8,798 bases of DNA from Anaerolineales bacterium (GTDB taxonomy: Bacteria; Chloroflexota; Anaerolineae; Anaerolineales; Villigracilaceae): the NCBI GenBank assembly GCA_028689195.1, contig JAQTWR010000097.1, positions 1 through 8,798 on the forward strand, in the 5' to 3' direction. This document shows, piece after piece, positions 6,085-8,798 of this stretch; the stretch's first letter is position 1, and each line of letters opens with the position of its first letter. The notes beneath the pieces were generated by a model. The model saw only the letters and a program-made list of their open reading frames with translations, searched no databases and had not been told where the DNA came from. The translations under genes were made by a program, and so were the position numbers.

Positions 6085-6834
6085 TTATCTGCCAAAGCCG
6101 CCTTGCAGGGTTTGGTAACTCTGAAGCGCAAGGAAGGCAAACATGATCGCCATGTAAACGCTGTTGAGGAAGATAAATCCAACAACCGCCACGACGCCGC
6201 CCGCAATGACCGAGAGCCAGAGCGATTTGCGTATCCCGTTCAGCGGGTCTGATTTGGCGAAGATGTGCCGCGCAACATTTCCGCCGTCTAATGGATAAAT
6301 GGGCATGAGGTTAATCAAGCCCCAGAAAATATTTACCCACAGCAGGCTTACGATCAATAAGTTGAGGATGGCGTTTCCGTTTGGAAATCCCGCCATGGGA
6401 ATTGGGATGAAGCCAAGTATCGTGGTAATGATAATCGAGCCGCCAAACGCGCTTGTCAACGCAAGGATGAGCGCGGCGAATAAGAATCCCGCGCCGGGCC
6501 CCGCAAGCGTGATGATGACTTCCTGATTTGGCGTGAGCGCGATGTTTGCCCATCCGCTTCCCCAAGCGACGGGTTGCGGCACGGTCAATCCGCCTGAGAG
6601 GTGCAGGATGATTTGCGCGTGTTGACCAAATCGGCGCATGGCAAGCGCATGTCCCAGTTCATGGATGAGAATAGACGCGAAGACGGCGACAATCCAAATG
6701 GCGATGTCGGTCAAATTGCGCGAAGACGAACCCAGCAAAATAGCGATGACCCAAAAAAGCGGATGCACGCGCACGGGAATGCCAAAGACGGCGAAGCGCA
6801 GATCGAAACGAGTGGGAGGGGGGAGTGTGAACAT
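6085..6834 (-). CDS. M50 family site-2-protease-like membrane metalloprotease
   Basis: The 249-residue membrane protein carries the zinc motif HELGH (H58, E59, H62) in a membrane helix, the AGPGAG segment (111-116) and the second motif NLMPIYPLDGG (175-185), whose D183 is the expected third zinc ligand. These are the defining features of M50 site-2 proteases, which cut membrane-bound substrates within the bilayer. An RFAVFGIPVRVHPLFWV start (residues 13-29) is typical of the short bacterial members that lack PDZ or CBS domains, as is the case here. The substrate is unknown. It is a single-gene unit, transcribed leftward, divergent from the thiolase gene. No Shine-Dalgarno site precedes the ATG and a TATAAT box lies 7 bases upstream, so translation may be leaderless. 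Confidence 0.93.
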   Translation of the reverse strand: MFTLPPPTRFDLRFAVFGIPVRVHPLFWVIAILLGSSSRNLTDIAIWIVAVFASILIHELGHALAMRRFGQHAQIILHLSGGLTVPQPVAWGSGWANIALTPNQEVIITLAGPGAGFLFAALILALTSAFGGSIIITTILGFIPIPMAGFPNGNAILNLLIVSLLWVNIFWGLINLMPIYPLDGGNVARHIFAKSDPLNGIRKSLWLSVIAGGVVAVVGFIFLNSVYMAIMFAFLALQSYQTLQGGFGR

Positions 6835-6841
6835 GGCTCGT

Positions 6842-6847
6842 ATTATA
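6842..6847 (-). promoter_or_regulatory. -10 box of the M50 gene, very close to its start codon
   Basis: TATAAT (complement of 6842-6847) is a perfect -10 hexamer ending 7 bases before the ATG at 6834. Transcription would begin at or within a base or two of the start codon. No good -35 is visible at 16-18 bp spacing; GACAAT at 18 bp is the nearest candidate. Confidence 0.5.
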
Positions 6848-6877
6848 ACGATGTTTGAAAAGCGGATTGTCTTTTGG

Positions 6878-6886
6878 TGATAGAAT
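6878..6886 (+). promoter_or_regulatory. Candidate extended -10 promoter of the thiolase-lipoprotein pair
   Basis: TGATAGAAT matches the extended -10 form TGnTATAAT with one difference. A TTGAAA lies at 6855-6860 but with a long 20-bp spacing, so an extended -10 type is more likely. Transcription would start near 6893, placing the repeat that follows in the mRNA leader. It faces away from the M50 promoter. Confidence 0.4.
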
Positions 6887-6891
6887 CCTTT

Positions 6892-6955
6892 CTGTCATTG
6901 CGAGGGTGTTCTTCCCGAAGCAATCTTGTCAATCCAAGAGATTGCTTCGCTCTGC
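6892..6955 (+). repeat. Partial dispersed repeat with 11-bp inverted repeat in the thiolase leader
   Basis: The stretch begins TGTCATTGCGAGG (6893-6905) and contains CGAAGCAATCT (6916-6926) mirrored by AGATTGCTTCG (6939-6949) with a 12-base loop. I recognise these strings as resembling a widespread dispersed element of the TCATTGCGAGG...GAAGCAATCT kind found between genes in Anaerolineae and other bacteria. The right outer arm (a CCTCGCAATGA-type end) is missing, so the copy looks truncated. It lies 40 bases before the thiolase start. Confidence 0.7.
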
Positions 6956-6988
6956 CCGCAGCGATATAAAAACCACACGGAGAAACCT

Positions 6989-8200
6989 ATGTCCACACCC
7001 GTAATCATTGACGCAATTCGCACGCCGATTGGCGCGTTGGGCGGCATCCTCGCCTCTGTGCGCCCCGATGATCTCGCGGCGCATGTCATCAAAACAATTC
7101 TCGAACGCAATCCATTCGATCCCGCGTTGATCGAAGAAGTTTTTTTTGGATGCGCGAATCAGGCGGGCGAGGATAATCGCAACGTGGCGCGTATGGCTGC
7201 GCTGCTATCGGGGCTGCCCGTCGAAGTCGGCGGCGTGACCGTCAATCGTCTCTGCGCTTCGGGACTCAACGCGATCAATCAAGCCGCGCGCGCGATTAAA
7301 TCCGATGAAGGAAGTATCTACATCGCGGGCGGAGTTGAATCGATGAGCCGCGCGCCATACTCTTTGCCCAAAGCGGAATCTGGTTACTCGTTTGGGAATC
7401 TAACCGCGTATGACACCGCACTCGGCTGGCGGTATCCCAATCCAAAAATGAAAGCCATGTACGGCACAGACTCGATGGGCGAGACGGCGGAAAATATCGC
7501 CAAAGAACGCCCGCATATTACGCGCGAAAAACAAGATGAATTTGCGGCAAGGTCGCATCAGCGCGCGATTGCCGCGATTGATTCTGGAAGGTTCGCGCAG
7601 GAAATCGTTCCCGTTTCCATTCCGCAAAAAAAAGGCGACGCGAAAATCGTCGAGACCGACGAACGTCCGCGCCGCGACACGACAATGGAATCCTTGGCGA
7701 AACTTAAACCCGCGTTCGCCAAAGAAGGCGGAACCGTGACGGCGGGAAATTCTTCGGGGTTGAATGACGGCGCGGCAGCGCTGTTGGTGATGAGCGAAGA
7801 AAAAGCGAAAGCCTTGAATCTTAAACCGCTGGCGCGAATCGTAACTTCCGCATCTGCGGGCGTGCCGCCGCGCGTGATGGGTTTAGGTCCCGTGCCTGCC
7901 GCGCAAAAAGCGTTGCAGCGCGCTGGATTGACAATCAAAGATATTGGCTTGATGGAATTGAACGAAGCCTTCGCAATTCAGTCGCTGGCGGTAATCGAAG
8001 ATTTGGGTATTGATCCCGATTTGGTCAACGTCAACGGCGGCGCGATTGCGTTGGGGCATCCGCTGGGTTGTTCGGGCGCGCGCATTATGACAACGCTTGT
8101 GCATGAGATGAAGATCCGCGGCAACGTCAAATATGGCGTTGCGACGTTATGCGTCGGCGTGGGGCAGGGCGAAGCGACGGTGATCGAATATCTTGGGTGA
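6989..8200 (+). CDS. Thiolase (acetyl-CoA C-acyltransferase), PcaF/PaaJ-like subtype
   Basis: The 403-residue protein is a full-length thiolase, which cleaves 3-oxoacyl-CoA with CoA or condenses acyl-CoA units in the cytoplasm. The nucleophile is C89 (NRLCASG), the catalytic His is H357 ([10 protein letters not shown]) and the acid/base Cys is C388 (CVGVGQG); the NEAFA motif is also present. [12 protein letters not shown] near residue 60 and VGVGQG instead of GGGQG resemble 3-oxoadipyl-CoA thiolases (PcaF/PaaJ), but no aromatic-degradation genes are visible here, so a general fatty-acid or acetoacetyl-CoA role is equally possible. The ATG at 6989 is chosen over an upstream in-frame ATG at 6926 because GGAG lies about 8 bases before it, the conserved start [11 protein letters not shown] follows at once, and the upstream stretch is repeat DNA. 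A lipoprotein gene follows after 11 bases. Confidence 0.95.
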   Translation: MSTPVIIDAIRTPIGALGGILASVRPDDLAAHVIKTILERNPFDPALIEEVFFGCANQAGEDNRNVARMAALLSGLPVEVGGVTVNRLCASGLNAINQAARAIKSDEGSIYIAGGVESMSRAPYSLPKAESGYSFGNLTAYDTALGWRYPNPKMKAMYGTDSMGETAENIAKERPHITREKQDEFAARSHQRAIAAIDSGRFAQEIVPVSIPQKKGDAKIVETDERPRRDTTMESLAKLKPAFAKEGGTVTAGNSSGLNDGAAALLVMSEEKAKALNLKPLARIVTSASAGVPPRVMGLGPVPAAQKALQRAGLTIKDIGLMELNEAFAIQSLAVIEDLGIDPDLVNVNGGAIALGHPLGCSGARIMTTLVHEMKIRGNVKYGVATLCVGVGQGEATVIEYLG

Positions 8201-8211
8201 ATGGAGTTCAA

Positions 8212-8798
8212 GTGAAAAAGATAATCCCCTTCCTTTTTTTCCTTTTCTTTTTAGCTGCCTGCGTTGCGCCTGCTTCGCCGCCGGAGCAGCCGACGCAAGT
8301 CGTTCCGCTTGCGGCAACCCCGACGTTGATTATTCTGCCGCCAACGCCGCAGCCAGCCGTTCGACTTCCCACGCTTACGCCTTTGCCGCCGCCGCAGACT
8401 CTCCCTTCGACTCCGGTTTATTTTGGGCTTGGCCGCGCATGGACGGATGTGCAGGACAGCATTGACGCGGGCGAAAGCAAGACGTATGTGTTGAACGCCA
8501 TGCAGGGACAGATCATGTCCGTTTCGATTTCGGGCGGATATTTCCCGCTTCAGATTCAAGGCCGCGACGGTACTGTGTTATGTCCCGTCGAGCGCGACCG
8601 CGAATGCGCTTTCTGGCGCGGCGCTTTGCCGCTTTCGCAGGATTATTTCATCACCGTCAATTCGGGCAGCGCGACGAATTTTTCCCTGCGCATCGCGATC
8701 AATCCGCCTGACGCGCTGGAGCAGACTTTCCGATACACCGATCCCGCGACCGGAAGCACGCTTACTTATTCGGATCAATTCGCGCCCGCAGATATTCC
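8212..8798 (+). CDS. Secreted lipoprotein with proline-rich linker, C-terminus cut by window end
   Basis: A GTG start at 8212, with GGAG 5 bases upstream, opens a frame that runs to the window end (195 codons visible). Residues 2-17 are a lipoprotein signal: KK, a Phe/Leu-rich core, and the lipobox LAAC with C17 as lipidation site. Residues about 20-68 are a Pro/Thr-rich linker (PPTPQP, TPLPPP) that would hold the rest away from the membrane. From residue 70 the pattern (YVLNAMQGQIMSVSI, a DG turn, ALPLSQDYFITV, FSLRIAI) suggests a PPC-like beta-sandwich domain. A further domain may start near residue 168. No enzymatic motif is visible. It follows the thiolase by 11 bases and is probably co-transcribed, though a functional link is not obvious. 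Family unknown. Confidence 0.85.
   Translation, partial: MKKIIPFLFFLFFLAACVAPASPPEQPTQVVPLAATPTLIILPPTPQPAVRLPTLTPLPPPQTLPSTPVYFGLGRAWTDVQDSIDAGESKTYVLNAMQGQIMSVSISGGYFPLQIQGRDGTVLCPVERDRECAFWRGALPLSQDYFITVNSGSATNFSLRIAINPPDALEQTFRYTDPATGSTLTYSDQFAPADI

Noticed and set aside
6926..6988. Alternative upstream ATG for the thiolase
   Set aside because: The 21 extra codons are repeat DNA and no ribosome site precedes them; family alignment begins at the second ATG.
8193..8465. ATG-started 90-codon frame after the thiolase
   Set aside because: It overlaps the thiolase stop and is a frame-shifted reading of the lipoprotein gene, whose GTG start gives a proper signal peptide and lipobox.

Overview
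The window reads as a chromosomal segment from an uncultured member of Chloroflexota, most likely class Anaerolineae. This is inference. It rests on the moderate GC content, the proline-rich lipoprotein, the PadR/CPBP/M50 gene mix, and several dispersed-repeat motifs that resemble those I associate with Anaerolineae genomes (TCATTGCGAGG...GAAGCAATCT, CCTGTCGAA, CAGTTGACAGT and AATCTCCG-type palindromes). No marker gene fixes the taxonomy.

From the left edge: bases 1-64 hold the first 21 codons of a leftward gene, probably a TetR-like regulator. In front of it lie two tandem 18-bp inverted repeats that overlap a candidate promoter, which is the layout of an autoregulated repressor. A rho-independent terminator (129-158) closes the next leftward unit.

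Bases 176-5980 form one leftward transcription unit of six genes. In transcription order these are a PadR-family regulator with a near-consensus promoter, a CPBP intramembrane protease, a 712-residue CrtI/retinol-saturase-like FAD oxidoreductase with an extra C-terminal domain, a second CPBP intramembrane protease, an NmrA-like NAD(P)-binding protein, and a small two-helix membrane protein. The last three junctions among the FAD, CPBP and NmrA genes are tight: two are 4-base ATGA overlaps. Terminators bound the unit on both sides. The gene set suggests a regulated, membrane-centred redox or lipid/isoprenoid module, but its substrate cannot be read from sequence.

The most unusual point is that two genes of this operon carry repeat-like DNA inside their reading frames. 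The FAD protein has a linker of about 42 residues made from low-complexity repeats. The second CPBP gene contains a 33-bp near-perfect palindrome encoding residues 122-132. Another perfect 20-bp palindrome lies between the first CPBP gene and the FAD gene.

To the right, a leftward M50 (site-2-protease type) gene at 6085-6834 has its own terminator and a TATAAT box so close to its ATG that its mRNA may be leaderless. It diverges from a rightward pair: a thiolase with all catalytic residues (6989-8200), and, 11 bases later, a GTG-started lipoprotein with a proline-rich linker and a beta-sandwich-like domain, cut by the window end. The leader of the thiolase mRNA contains a partial dispersed repeat with an 11-bp inverted repeat.
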